Shown here one piece after another: positions 35,911 to 48,500 of a DNA stretch of 64,000 nucleotides. Source of the DNA: Phycomyces blakesleeanus NRRL 1555(-). Its lineage: Eukaryota; Mucoromycota; Mucoromycetes; Mucorales; Phycomycetaceae. The notes below the pieces were generated by a model, which worked only from the letters and a program-made list of their open reading frames with translations, had not been told where the DNA came from and did not search any database. The translations under genes were made by a program, and so were the position numbers. Each line of letters opens with the position of its first letter. Position 1 is the stretch's first letter. The DNA lies in contig NW_017265151.1 in assembly GCF_001638985.1 (NCBI RefSeq), positions 248,001-312,000 on the forward strand, given 5' to 3'.

Positions 35911-37908
35911 TAAACTTACTTCTTCGACTTTTCCACAATACAGGTGTACTGATGGTGTCGTCTTTTTGAGAAACAAGACTTCGGATACCACGTGGAGTCT
36001 GGCTGCCTAATCTACTTGACCGAGATGCAGACATTCCAGAAGCATCAAATGCAGTCTGGATTGGACTGGAGCGAACATCCGAAGAGATCACAGATTGGAG
36101 GGAGCTTGTTTCTTGAATGTCCCAAAGCTGAACAGTGCTAGAGTCTTTGGATAGTATGGCAAGGGATCCCTGTCGCGAAGGAGAGAACTGAAGACGTGAG
36201 ATTGTATTCTTGACTCCATTTTCCGGATTAAAAGTCAAGACGTAAAAAATATGATAATAGTAGAGAGTGAAGGAAATAATAATAATAAATAAATGGTATT
36301 AGTAGTGATAGTATTATCACCAAGTGTTGTATGTTAACATATGTGCTTATATATATAGACACAGATATAAAAGGATATAGAGTCGGTGGTCTTTCTTATG
36401 TCCCAAATCTTGACAACTCCTTCTTCAGTATGGGAAGCAATACGATAAGGATTAAAAGGATCCACGATAGTCCCGTGTACCGCTTTTGTGGAAAATTGCA
36501 AGGGATTTGCGCCCGAGTCCACTAGAAACCCAAAGAATATATATTTATACGTTTTTCAAATAACTTTATTATGAATGATCTGTTGCATGTATATGTGAAA
36601 AACTGCTGCTTTTCTTTTCTTTTTTTTTTTACCTCTAATATCATATACTCGAAGGTACCTGGAACCCATTCCAGCAATTAAGAGTGGTGAGTGAGAATGC
36701 ACAGACCATGTACATGAAACAGTATTTTCTGCAGGACCGTATTGTTGAATGGGCGTTTGTTCTCGATTACTTTTTTTTTATTGGTTTTGGTTTCAAGAGG
36801 TTGTAAAATGGCGTTAATGAATACTGATAATGAATACAGATGTACCTATCTATGAATTGTGTGTGTACCTTGTTGATCCTTTAATCGGTATGCCTTGATC
36901 TGGGTTGACAGTTGCTGTAATTTTTGACTTGTCTGAACAAAAAAAAGGATACCATAATCATTAATTACAATCTTATATATATATATATATATATATCTAA
37001 AAGATAAAATAAAAAAGGCATATATACTACATATGCGCATATGTATATACACATAATCTAACCAAATATTGAATCCTGAATAATAGAATCACTATTTCGA
37101 TTGTGAGAAAGTTCTGGTCTCCAGCTCGATGTTGTCGCACTACGAATATCTACAGGGCGTTGTCGCGGAAAGTATTGTGCAGTAGGTGTCTGGGTACCGG
37201 TGGGTGTGCTACTGTAGCTGTCCATAGCTTGGGATGCATCCCAGACAAGCAGACAGGGAAAGTTTCGTGCCTTTTCAAGTCCGGTTGCCAGCAAATTTGG
37301 ATGCGATTTAGAAAACGATACGACATTGCATGGTCTGGACATCTTTGCACTCAATGTAGGATACTCTTGGGCACTTTGGTGGTTGTTATTGTTTGTAATC
37401 GGTCTAAATGCATTTGTTGGCGTGTGTGCACCCTCAGAGGCAGGATAGGTTTCTGGATGGACATTGTCTTGCATGCTAACCAACACAGTTTTTCCGGTGG
37501 TTAAGCCAACAGCGATCATGTCTGGACAGTTGGGATCAGGAGACCAATCTGCACACTAAAGACATGCTGGTTGGTTAGCTAGATCTCTTTCTCTCTCTTT
37601 CTCTCTTTTTTTTTGAGGTTTTAATAAATAAATAAATAAAAAAATGAGTTCGAGATAGTTGAACATATACCATCATAAGAGTCTCACTAGGGACACTGGA
37701 GATAAAGTGTGTCTTTGCAGGTTGATCATCCGTCTATAAATAAGGTACATAAAGAAATGAGTATAAGGGAATGACAAAAACAACACCAAAAAAGGGGGAG
37801 CTTGTTTACCTCTGGTATCCATTCATACAGCTTTAGTTCGGCACCACCAACCAAGAATTGGTTGCGATCAGGGTGTGGTGACCATGTGATGAATTTTGGA
37901 GTTGCCAT
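32951..37908 (-). CDS. Mios/Sea4 homologue, GATOR2 (SEACAT) subunit
   Basis: Eighteen exons encode 1072 residues: 37908-37810, 37733-37671, 37555-37063, 36932-36869, 36769-36633, 36521-36379, 36241-35920, 35816-35534, 35467-35335, 35228-35162, 35097-35011, 34945-34693, 34579-34470, 34376-34132, 33980-33772, 33709-33463, 33330-33213, 33096-32951. The N-terminal third is a WD40 propeller (F-I-T-W-S-P-H start, V-V-K-I-W-D-I-R and V-Q-L-W-D-I-Q blades). A helical solenoid follows ([20 protein letters not shown]). The C-terminus is a zinc-binding RING-type module with [14 protein letters not shown], then [16 protein letters not shown] and a [10 protein letters not shown] end, which is the Mios/Sea4 signature. 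The complex acts at the vacuole or lysosome to activate TORC1. Intron 6 (36378-36242) is AT-AC. Length is near yeast Sea4. Confidence 0.93.
36242..36378 (-). other. AT-AC intron of U12 (minor spliceosome) type
   Basis: On the minus strand the intron begins ATATCCTTTT, an exact match to the U12 AT-AC 5' splice-site consensus, and ends TTTTTTAC. A TTCCTTCAC motif about 25 nt before the 3' end resembles the U12 branch site TTCCTTRAC, though further upstream than usual. Splicing AT to AC keeps phase 0 and restores the conserved D-S/V-L-T-F junction after the W-D-I-R blade. No AG dinucleotide occurs in the 80 or so bases before the resumed reading frame, so a conventional acceptor is excluded at this place. 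Confidence 0.8.
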
Positions 37909-39067
37909 TAGCACAGCAAAAGAAATACGGTTCGTTTTGGCTTCATTCTAAAAAAGAAAGAGTCCAGTCACGGAGAAAGAAAGAGATCAAACCCCTCTCT
38001 TTCTCTCTCTTTCTCGTTCTCTTTATTCTTGCAACTAACAATTTGCTTATCATTATGATTATCATATTTTATTTTGATATAGGTTTACCAATAGAAGTCC
38101 ACTATAATTTTACCTTACATTTTATATGCATATATATATATATATGTGTGTATTGGGGATTACATTCTGTGTTATCTATAGATAACCACTAGAAAATCCT
38201 ATTAGACCAGAAAACAAAATAAAATTAAAATTAAGCGAGTGTGGGGTGTTCTGATAATAATTGATGTATTGAGTCAAAAGAGCTGTTGATATATATATAT
38301 TTAAAGAGAAATATAAAGGGTTCTACTATATCTATTAATGATAAAAAAATTGCATAGAATAATAATAAAAGCAAATAATTCTTCACTTTAGATATCTTAC
38401 TCTGTAGCTGTCTTTTTTTTTATTAATACTCGAAACAAAAATCAATTAAAAATATAGCCCACACATTGTAAACATCGACCTGTGAGGTCTAGTTTAATAA
38501 ACTAATGAAGTTTTGTGGCTATTAAAGCTAATTACAGTCAATCGGGACAGCTACCACTACCACTACTACTACTACTAATGAAAATGATAGTTAATTTATA
38601 CCTAATTGAATCTCTTGCACATTGCTTTTGCTTCAAGTCAAAATGACAGAATAAAATGAATAATGTCAAGTGCAAAAAAAAGAAGAAAAATATATCTATA
38701 TAGTTCACTTAATGAATTGTACATTATTCAATGTCGGCATAAAACTGACTTTATTTTTAAAAAAATGCATACACACATATATATATATATATTAAGAGAG
38801 AGAGGGAGAGAGAAATAGTTTCATAGAGCGCTCAGGGGATATGGGTTCATAACTGACAGCTATAGTCTTGTGGGGGTCTTTATAATTGACCATATCAATC
38901 TGTTATTTTGGGGTTAATCCATAACTTGATTTGCCCAAGAATTAAATTTTAGATATCAAATATATGACCTTTACTTTATAGAAATACTGGAGTTAGCTGG
39001 TACAAATGGTATTGTTTTTAAGAAAAACTAAATACCGAAAAGTAAAATGTAGGAGCACCATACTGGC

Positions 39068-39100
<33 letters not shown>
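39068..39100. repeat. GA dinucleotide array
   Basis: About sixteen uninterrupted GA units in non-coding DNA. Confidence 0.9.
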
Positions 39101-39101
<1 letters not shown>

Positions 39102-41587
39102 AATGAGACCTATTAAATCTAATTCATTCATGCTACTATTGCAAAATCTTATGTGATCAAACTTGATAAAAGTGAATACAGGCAAAGCTCACATGCATGT
39201 TTTGGAATGACAGTGGAAACCCAATTGATCGCGCTTCATAATGCTTATCATAGTTGAAAGGAGAGATTGGAGAACTGAGAATTTAAAACCAAATATATAT
39301 ATATAATTATTATCAAATGAATTATATTGCAAAATGTATTAGCTGTGTACTGACTGTATTTCCTCTTTCTCTTTGGTTCTGTAATCAAGTACAAAAAAGA
39401 AAAATAACAATAGTAGAAAAAGAATTCATCGAAGAATGAGCCACACAAATTGATTTTTTTTCTCTTGGTAAAAAGGTACAATAGTACGGATCAGATACAA
39501 GAAAATAAAGAAAGAGAGACAAGGTTTCTCAAAAAGTAGGTTACGGTAAGACATGTAAGATATTATTTTTGTATATATATAGAAATGTATTCAGAAAGTA
39601 ATATATTTGTGTTATCTTTGTATACGTTATTCGGCTGTGTCTCATGAATACAAGGCCGCGTAGCATTTAGAACCAGTCGATTTCAATGGTATTACGCATA
39701 TGCTAATAATCCCAATCAATTATTCATCACTACACAAATGTATATATGCACTTGTTATTTGATCTTATTTCTTAGTAAAGCTAGTATATAGACACTTGAT
39801 TGTCTTACGAGTTGGTTTATTCTATCCAGTATTTACAATCACTCGCTTGTAAACTGGTATTCTTCTTATACTATTATCCAAAGAGTCTATCCACAGTAAC
39901 CATCCATTATTGACATTAGCATCATTTATTGTAATTTTACATCGCCATTTAAATATATATTCACAGACAGAATACAATTCGATTTCAGATTTTTTGAAAG
40001 GTGCACAGTGTGGTATATCAAATTGCTATTAACTAGCAAAATAAAAGTAATCAGTATCTTCACCATATATATATGGGTGTGTGTAAGTCAAGATAAAAAA
40101 GTATCGATTCATAGCTGAAATAGATAATAAGGGTTAGAGCTTAGCGTTCAAGACTAGCGTTAAAAAAGCAATCTCATATATATATATATGTATGTATGTA
40201 TTTGAAACTAATAGTTTTATTTATTGAAACAAATTAGATGTATAAAAAAAAAGTAATTGGTGGAGTGATGACTTTTTTTATTTTTATATATAGACATTTT
40301 AGTCGGCGTAATAAAAGTACTTGGCTGTAAATATAAATTTAGTTAATCTGAGATAGAATTGTTTCTTGCTTTAAAAAAAGAAAAAAAAAGAAAAGCCATT
40401 AATGATGTGTGTGGATGGTAAAATAAAAGTAATAAAAATGAACTTTTAAGATTTCCGTTTTTGCACGCTCGTATATATATATATATAATAGATATATGCA
40501 TATTCATATTCATGTTCATGTTCATATTCATATACGCATATACTTCTTCTATCCTCTCTATTCTCACTATACCTACTTTTTGTGGTACATTGAACTTGCT
40601 AGGATAACACAAATAAATAAATAAAAAATACAATAGAAAAAGAAGAGAGACAGATAGATAAAAGTAATTATCATTATTTGTGAGATTTTTATTTTTGTTA
40701 CATTTATTTTTTCAGGTACACGTAGAACTCTAATAAATATATAAATATATCAGACTGAAGATAAATAATAAAACAAGGCATATTTAGTCAAAGAAGTAGA
40801 AAAAATATAAGAAGAGAAAGAGGGAGTAGGAGAAGATTGATCCCAATTAAAAGCCACCCTATTTTATATATATATACATATTATATTTAGTTAATGAGTA
40901 TAGTGTATTTTATATATAATATAAATAATTTTTTTTTTAAAAAAAAGGGGAAATAAAAATTTAGTAATGTTATTTTTAATAGATTTCCTATACGCTTTTG
41001 ACAAAAGACACAAGAAATAGAACAAAAGAATAAAGTCCCGGGATCTATTTTATAAAAAGAAAGTCTTTTGCTCACAAGAAAAATATATATATATATATAA
41101 AAGTAGAAGTCGAATTTAAAGAGGAGATAATTCTGTATCCAAAAAGGATAATTCTATTAATTTAATAGATAGATAAATATAAAGCTTGAAAGAACAAGGT
41201 ACTTGGGGTATTACACAGTGATCTAAAGTGTTTTATAACATAAAGCAGCACATCGTCGCATAGCAAAATAATTATATAAAATAGAGTATACTCTAATGTA
41301 ATGTAATATCATAAAGCAAGTAAGGAAGAAGTCTAAGGGATAAATATTGTAATAGTAAAGAATAATAATGAAAAATTGACTGTCACACACCAATCCTATA
41401 CCATAGATACATACACTACTGCTTCGTTTCCTATACTGAATATGGAGCTGCACTATAGATCTTGGGATCTCTTGAAGTATTTATATATATATATGGAGGA
41501 GATATAAAGACATAGAGATAGACAAGTAAATATAAAAAGAGAGAAAGAGAGATAGTTGACTTGTAATTCACCAACTCAAAATTACTA

Positions 41588-41616
41588 TAGACACACACAC
41601 ACACACACACACACAT
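41588..41616. repeat. CA dinucleotide array
   Basis: About twelve CA units, roughly 270 bp upstream of the membrane-protein start codon. Confidence 0.9.
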
Positions 41617-41883
41617 ACGCACACGGTCCGAATAACCTTTGCGACACACACATATATTACTTCTTGTACTTCTTTCAGTCTTTTTCTTTTTTTTTTTTAT
41701 ATTGCGGATCATCCATCTTGGGTCAAAATCCCACCTAATTAAGTAAAGGAAAAAAAAAAGGGATCTAATATTCTACTTTTTTATTTTTGTTCTTCTTTGC
41801 CTCATTTTACTTCCTCTTCTTCTTCCTTTATTTTTCTTTACTTCTTTATACATATATTTATCCTGATTACCTATGCAATAGCA

Positions 41884-43786
41884 ATGTCAACCGGATTGGC
41901 ATTTCGTACCTTCACTATCCGTTGGGTTGTTCTGCTAGGTCTTGCATCTCTTTCTGTTAATGCCCTCACAGTCACCCACCCTTTTGCAAACACAAATATT
42001 GTCGCAGGCGAAGATACTCTGGTATCCTGGAGCGATGTGAATGCAGGAACAACCAGCGTCAATATCTACCTCAGCAAAGCCTCGGGTACATCCACCACTC
42101 TCATTTCCTCCACCCTTGCCACAAATGTCAACGCCACCAAGGGTTCGTCTACCGTAAAAGTCCCGACAAGTGTAGCATCAGGTTCATACTATATATTTGT
42201 CAGAAGCGCCAATGATATCACGGTTGGAGACACAGTTGGACCCATTACTCTCGCATCTTCTGTGGTCGTTGCACCTACACCCACACCCACAGCTTCAAAA
42301 GCCTCATCTGCCGTCGTCGTCACACCCACCAAAAGTCTCACAGCTTCTGGCGTCCTACCTTCCCTACAATCATCTGCCCCTATATCAGTATCATCAGCAT
42401 CACCATTATCGAGCGCTGCGCCCAGCTCAGCCTCCAGTAGACCAGTATCATCTTTGATTTCTGCAGCCTCCGCCAGTTCTCGGGCTTCATCGGCGACAAG
42501 AACGTCTGCACAACCTACCTCATCCAGTACAGGCTCGCCTGCTGTAACTGGAGGAGGAGGAGGTCTCAGCTCTGGTCAGATTGGAGGAATTGCTGGTGGT
42601 GCCGCTGGTGGAGTTATTGTGGTATGGATCTATTTTTACTCTTTTTAATTTTTTTTTCTATTTCTTGAAACATTGCCTATAAACTCGAATGGTACCCTCT
42701 TATATATATATATATATATATATATATAACAACGTCTTTAATCTAATTTAATTTAATAATTTTTTTCTTAAAAAAAATACTAAAAATACTAATAACATTA
42801 TCATTTATTACTATTTTTGAAACAAAATAATGCTATAGATCCTTGGCGCCATACTTTTGGTGAGACGATCAAAGAGGAAAAATGAGCCTGAACGAAATAT
42901 CCAAAGAGCCTCCAACCTATTTAAAGATCCAAGCGGACACCACGGAACCGGAGGATTCGATGAAACTGATAATATCAAAGACGCACAACACCTCCATCAT
43001 CAAAGCCAAATCCAAAACCAGAGCGGTGGTTACACAGATTACCGCCAGCCTCAATATCCGGCCTACGCAGAACCTAACAACAACTATGCCGACTATGGAT
43101 ACGGTGGAGACAATGGTGGCGGTTACTATCCTCCATCTGTACCGATCGGAAGGTTTGAAAACAGTGGATACCATCGGCAGAGTAATGTCGTGAGCCCTAG
43201 TCCTGGTCCCGGCCAGAACCAAGGCCAGAACCGAGGAATTCCATACTCTCCTCCAATGCAGACAATGCCAGCACCCATGCAAGAGTATAGTTCGAGTAGA
43301 TACCAGTATACACCTCAACTGCAGTTCCAACCACAGTGGCAAGAACAGCAGAATTATTACGACTATCCAAACGACCCTACAGGAGGAATGAACGAAATGC
43401 CACCATCTCATAACCAACAAGGATTCTATTACCCTCAATACGACCAATACGACCCATACCTACAGCAGCAGCAACAACAACAGCCACCACTTCCACAGCA
43501 TTCTGTAGTAAACCAACCAATGGCTATGCCAGGTTATGCACCTCAGCAACAACAATATCCTATTGATTCTAGATCTCCTGAACCTATTATTGTCTCCCAA
43601 TCTCCTCCCCCACCCGGAGCCAATAGTAATATATCTGATGCAAGGCAGTCAAGGATGTCTTCTGATCAGAGAAATTCTTTTGACCAGAGAAATTCTTCTG
43701 AGCAGAGAACATCTATGCCCGAAGATCAAAGACGTGTAATGTCGCCAACACGAGCAGCACAGGACAGTTCTAAATTAGTTGTGTAA
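41884..43786 (+). CDS. Kre9/Knh1-like single-pass surface protein with a long cytoplasmic tail
   Basis: Two exons, 41884-42621 and 42839-43786, joined in phase 0, encode 561 residues. A signal peptide (about 1-27, ending S-V-N-A) is followed by a Kre9/Knh1 Ig-like domain (about 28-125) that starts V-T-H-P-F-A-N-T-N and includes V-S-W-S-D. A Ser/Thr/Ala/Pro-rich stalk (about 126-220) should be O-glycosylated. A Gly-rich G-G-I-A-G-G-A-A-G-G-V-I-V run leads into the transmembrane helix, which the intron splits, followed by the stop-transfer R-R-S-K-R-K. The roughly 300-residue cytoplasmic tail is Gln/Pro/Tyr-rich, with poly-Gln and a repeated D-Q-R-N-S-F/S unit. This is the layout of a wall-stress sensor, which is an inference. 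An upstream in-frame ATG at 41797 would place extra hydrophobic sequence before the signal; 41884 fits better. Confidence 0.82.
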
Positions 43787-44129
43787 ATATTAATCACACA
43801 AATCTCTCCTCCTTCTTATTACTATTATTCTTATTACTTCTTTTTCCTTCCTTTATCTTCCTTCCTCTTCTTCTTATAATATCTGTACTTATAAGTATAT
43901 TTGCTGATTGTGTACAAAAAGAAAACAAAGCAAAATCAAGAGTAATATATATATATATAACATATACATTTATATAAAAAAATTGTATACATTTAATTTT
44001 GTTTTGTCTGCGTCTATCTTGTCTGTTTATATTTTGTATTTTTGCTTATATAAAGCACAATCATAATAATTATATTAATAATACTTTAATAACATATTTT
44101 CATTTTCGATTTTGTTTTGTTTCAATTAT
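43787..44129. other. Convergent 3' spacer
   Basis: 343 bp between the membrane-protein stop and the helicase stop codon. AT-rich, (TA)n at about 43947-43958. No feature seen. Confidence 0.6.
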
Positions 44130-45520
44130 TTATACTCTTGTTTCGAGTGTTTTTACCATGACAGACATGATATCTCGATCAATATCAGTAAGGTCAATTT
44201 CAGGATGATCCATCTTGGCTGTCAACAAATTATTCTAAACGAGTAGAATAAATACATACAATTACATGCATTGAATTAATTATCATTTATCAGTGTTTTG
44301 GTTTAATATGCATATAAATGATCTATTCTATTGTACGTTTTATAGTTTAAACACTTTGGCTACCTTGCTTCTTCTTTTTTTTTTAAAGAAAAAAAAAACC
44401 AACAACTTACCAATTCATTTCTTAAGAATTTGATCAAAACTGCAGATCTGGCAAAGCATTTGAAGTAAATCCAATTATCCAACACAACCTGTCTTAATTT
44501 ATGCTACAAAAAGAAATAGTGAATAAATGTACCTAAGCCAAAAATTCTCTTCCAACACCTCATCCCTTTTCTTCCTCCATTTTAGTTTATTTTATTTTGT
44601 TTTGTTTCTTACCTTGATCTCCATACGTGTGGCAAATAACATAATGGCTACCGAGTCCACCGAAGAAGCTTCCCACAAATAAACTTTATCGTTGCTCATG
44701 ACAATCGTATTATAAACCAGGAATTCCGATTTGAGCTGCTTTTCGCGGCCAAACAGAGTTGAGGACGGATGTGTGTGCATTCCAAGCTTATCGGTCATAA
44801 ATAGCCCCGTGTCGCGTGCACGGGCCGCTACTTTAGGGTACAAGCCTGCCACGATGGCTGCATTTACGACAGGAATCGAATCCGCATAGGTATTGTAGGC
44901 TGCCGGAATCTGGCATAGTTTGAAAGACTTCTTCAAGTCAAAATCCGACCCGGTGCTTTCGTCAAGAGGGTTGCTTGAGGTCTTTTTTGGGTCCACAAAG
45001 CCGATGCTGATCAATAGGCCAAGGTACTGTCTCTTCATGTCTTCGATCATCTCCAGGTTCTGCTGGCTAAGGAAGTGAGTGCTGCAGAACTCACGCATCT
45101 GGCGAATCCAACCAGGTTTTCCTTGAACCTGCAGTAGTTTTGCACGCCAAGCCTTGTACGCCATATAAATTGTCCAAAAGTCAGAATCAGCTACATGATT
45201 ATTATTCATTATTATTAGTAATCATTGTGACAATAAGAGAGAAAAAAAGGTAATGCATATATACAGATATATAGTTTACCATGTTGGAAGCGCATCCGGG
45301 CAGTATCTGCTTCACTTTCCTTTCCAAAAGGACGCACAAACGGACTCTTGAAACTCAGGGAGGCCGCAATTGTAAGCACTGGATCCAAGCACTGGAAAAT
45401 GGCACCAAATAGAATCATCTTTCCAACATGCACGTCAACAGGTAGATTTGAAAGATGAACGCCCAAAGGCGTCAGTGTTTCTACACCATCCACAGATAAT
45501 GCTTGAACCTAGGAAATTAC

Positions 45521-45558
<38 letters not shown>

Positions 45559-48500
45559 ATGTGTGTAAGGAAGGGGAAGAAAGTATGGTATTAGATTGGA
45601 GGTGTTAGTGTGTGTGTGTGTATTAATATAAGCAAAACAGAAAGAAAGAATTACATCTTGCAGGGTTTGAACAGCGTTATCGATCATAGTCTTTGAAGGT
45701 GCATCAAGTGCCGAATCAAGCACATCACGAATAGAACCAAGCCCGCACACCTTGATTCTCAAACAGAGTTCTTCTAAAGGTAGCCTAAGGATCTCAGGGG
45801 TTTCATAATTTGCCATCTAAAATAAAACGATTAAATCGAATCAAATCAAATCAAATTGAACACAAAGATTGTATCATATGGTGTAAGATTAGATATATAG
45901 CATCATTAGTATACATAAGCACATAAATAATGTGTAATGCCAAAAAGGAATAAAAATAAACAATCTTACAAGCTCATATCTGTGCTGAGAAAACATGTGG
46001 AAACATATGCCTTCTTGAACACGACCTGCTCTTCCGCGTCTTTGGCGTGCATTTGCTTTGGCCACAAAGGTCTGTCGCAATCTGGTGATCTTTTTCTTTT
46101 CATCATAGCTAGACAAATCAAAATACCACAAGTATATATGTAAGCAAGTCGATTAAAGAATAATAGAAATACAGTAAATTTACAGCGACAGTTAATATAA
46201 TGTGATGTAATGTAATGTAATGCAGCATAATATAAAAGGATTGTTGGGGGAGGTAAGAATAATACTAACTAGAGGTGGGATCAGAAGGTTATATATTTTT
46301 CTTTTCTTTTCTTGCCTTACTACTTTGGCCATGCCAGTGTCTACTACTACGGTTACATCACTGATGGTCACACCTGTTTCGGCAATATTTGTTGAGAGAA
46401 CGATCTTTCGGATGCCATCAGGAGGGATGTCAAATGCACGCTCTTGGTGTTCCGAAGACAGGGCAGAGTGCAAGGCAATCAGCAAGAATTTCTGGGGATC
46501 TCCCAGCTGACTGTGACTTGAGACCAGATCGTACACCTTGCGGATTTCGGGCATACCGGGAAGGAAGACAAGAATTGCACCTGTACTAGGCACCTCGCTG
46601 TTACTATTCGCGTGAGATTCGATACAGATGTATTCTAGTAGCTCAACCATAATGTCATAGTTGATCTTGCTTTCGTCCATTCTACGCATCATCTTTGCTG
46701 TCTGTTTAGAGTATTTGATTTTTGGTTGTCCGAGTCTATCGCCCTCTGCTCCTGCTCCTTCATTTTCGGTTTCGGTTCCGTCTTCGATTTCGTTTGGATT
46801 CGAGATTACATTAAGCTTGGACTCGACGCGAGTAGGATCATATGGATCATCATCGTCTGAATCCTCGTACCATTCGATACGTACACGCTGAGAGTTTCCA
46901 TGTTTTCCTGACACGGCTACACTTCCCTGATCTTTTATAATAGCAATACAATACAATGCAATAAAAGAAAAGAAAAGAAAAAAAGATGTTGTGTGTAAAT
47001 TAGAGTGTGTGAATTAGAGTGTGATTTACTTGAAAAAAAAAGCAAATCTTTACCTTGTCGTACTCTTGTGCTTCGAAGAGCATAATGTGAATCTGCTTCC
47101 AATACATAACCTGAAACAAACAAACAAATAAGAATGGTCATGAGAATATGTGTTTTAGTACAACTTGTATTTTGTACCTTTTATATTTTGTATCTTACCT
47201 GTGGATTCAATTACATCTTCAAGATATCTTACATGAACAGGGAATGTTCTTCCTGGGACAGACACAACCGGACAATGACCAAAATAAGAAGAAAAACGAT
47301 TGGCTTCAACAGTGGCACTCATCAGAATAACTCTAACAAAAAAAAGCGATCAATATACATAATAAGTAATTGAATATATATGTATTTACCTAAGGTCAGG
47401 GCGAGCGTGGCACAAACGGCGTAAGATGATTAGCAAGAAATCACTTTCGATGGTCCGCTCGTGTACTTCATCAACAATCACATGCGTAACGCCTTCAAGG
47501 TTCTTGTCACTTTCCAATCGACGTAATAAAATACCCTATTAAAAAGTAATACATAAATATATTATACAATTGATTCATTAATAAATTAATTACTTATTTG
47601 TATTAAGATAAAAAACAGAAACAGAAAATACAGCTATTCATTTATATATCTTTCCCTACCGTGGTGCAGAATACAAGCACGTTTTCAGGTGAGACTTTAC
47701 TCTCCAAACGAATCTGGTAACCAACCATGGCTTCAGGAGTACCTGTTGCTCTTGGTCGATCACCCATTTCTACAGAAACACGGTGTGCGATGGACATTGC
47801 CGAAATTCTACGGGGCTAATAATATTACATTTTAAGATATATATATATATATATGTGTGTGTATGTATGTGAGTATGTAAGTATTTGTTTAGATCGATCA
47901 ATTGAAATCAAATCAAATAAAATCAAATAAAGTAATCATAGTAATAATAGTAGCAGTAATAATGTCAATCTTCTTCTTTTCTGTTGCTATTACCTGTGTA
48001 CAAACTACGGATCCAAAGCGTGTAAAGTCTTGAAGTAAACTTTCGGCAAGGAATTGAGGTACCTGAGTACTCTTGCCACTAAAGGAAGTAAAATTATGAT
48101 AAGAAAGTAGTTTTGTGAAAAAAATATTTAATGCATTTATTTGCTATAGTAATCATTACACACCATCCAGTTTCACCTGAAATGATAATAACCTGGTTGT
48201 CTTGTACCAACTGAAGGATGTCTTCTCTATATGCAGCAATAGGCAATTCACTTCGTTTTCTCTAATAAACAGCAATATCAGTAACAGTATTATTAATATT
48301 AAAAAAAACAAAGAACCTTACTTTCATGTTGGCGTAGGCATTGGTCTTTAGGCGCTTCTCAAAAGAATGCTGGACTTTGCTAAATACACGACGTTTGGGA
48401 GAGGTATCTTTTGGGGTATAATTATCAGAGATGCTCTTGTCGATCTTTTCTTCACTCCCGACTGGCCCCTTTAGAATTATTTGATATTTATATTGAATTG

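Larger units (their letters stand above)
37909..41883. other. Long intergenic region between divergent genes
   Basis: About 4 kb upstream of both the Mios gene (minus) and the membrane-protein gene (plus). It is AT-rich with many short (TA)n tracts, (GA)n at about 39068-39100 and (CA)n at about 41588-41616. No credible coding region, tRNA or rRNA was recognised on either strand. Confidence 0.6.

Noticed and set aside
41797..41883. Upstream in-frame ATG of the Kre9/Knh-like gene
   Set aside because: It would add about 29 residues rich in Ser and Phe before a complete signal peptide; the ATG at 41884 gives a normal signal.
42917..43447. 176-codon minus-strand frame in the membrane-protein tail exon
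   Set aside because: Complement of the Gln/Tyr/Pro-rich tail; the plus frame joins the transmembrane helix and closes in phase.
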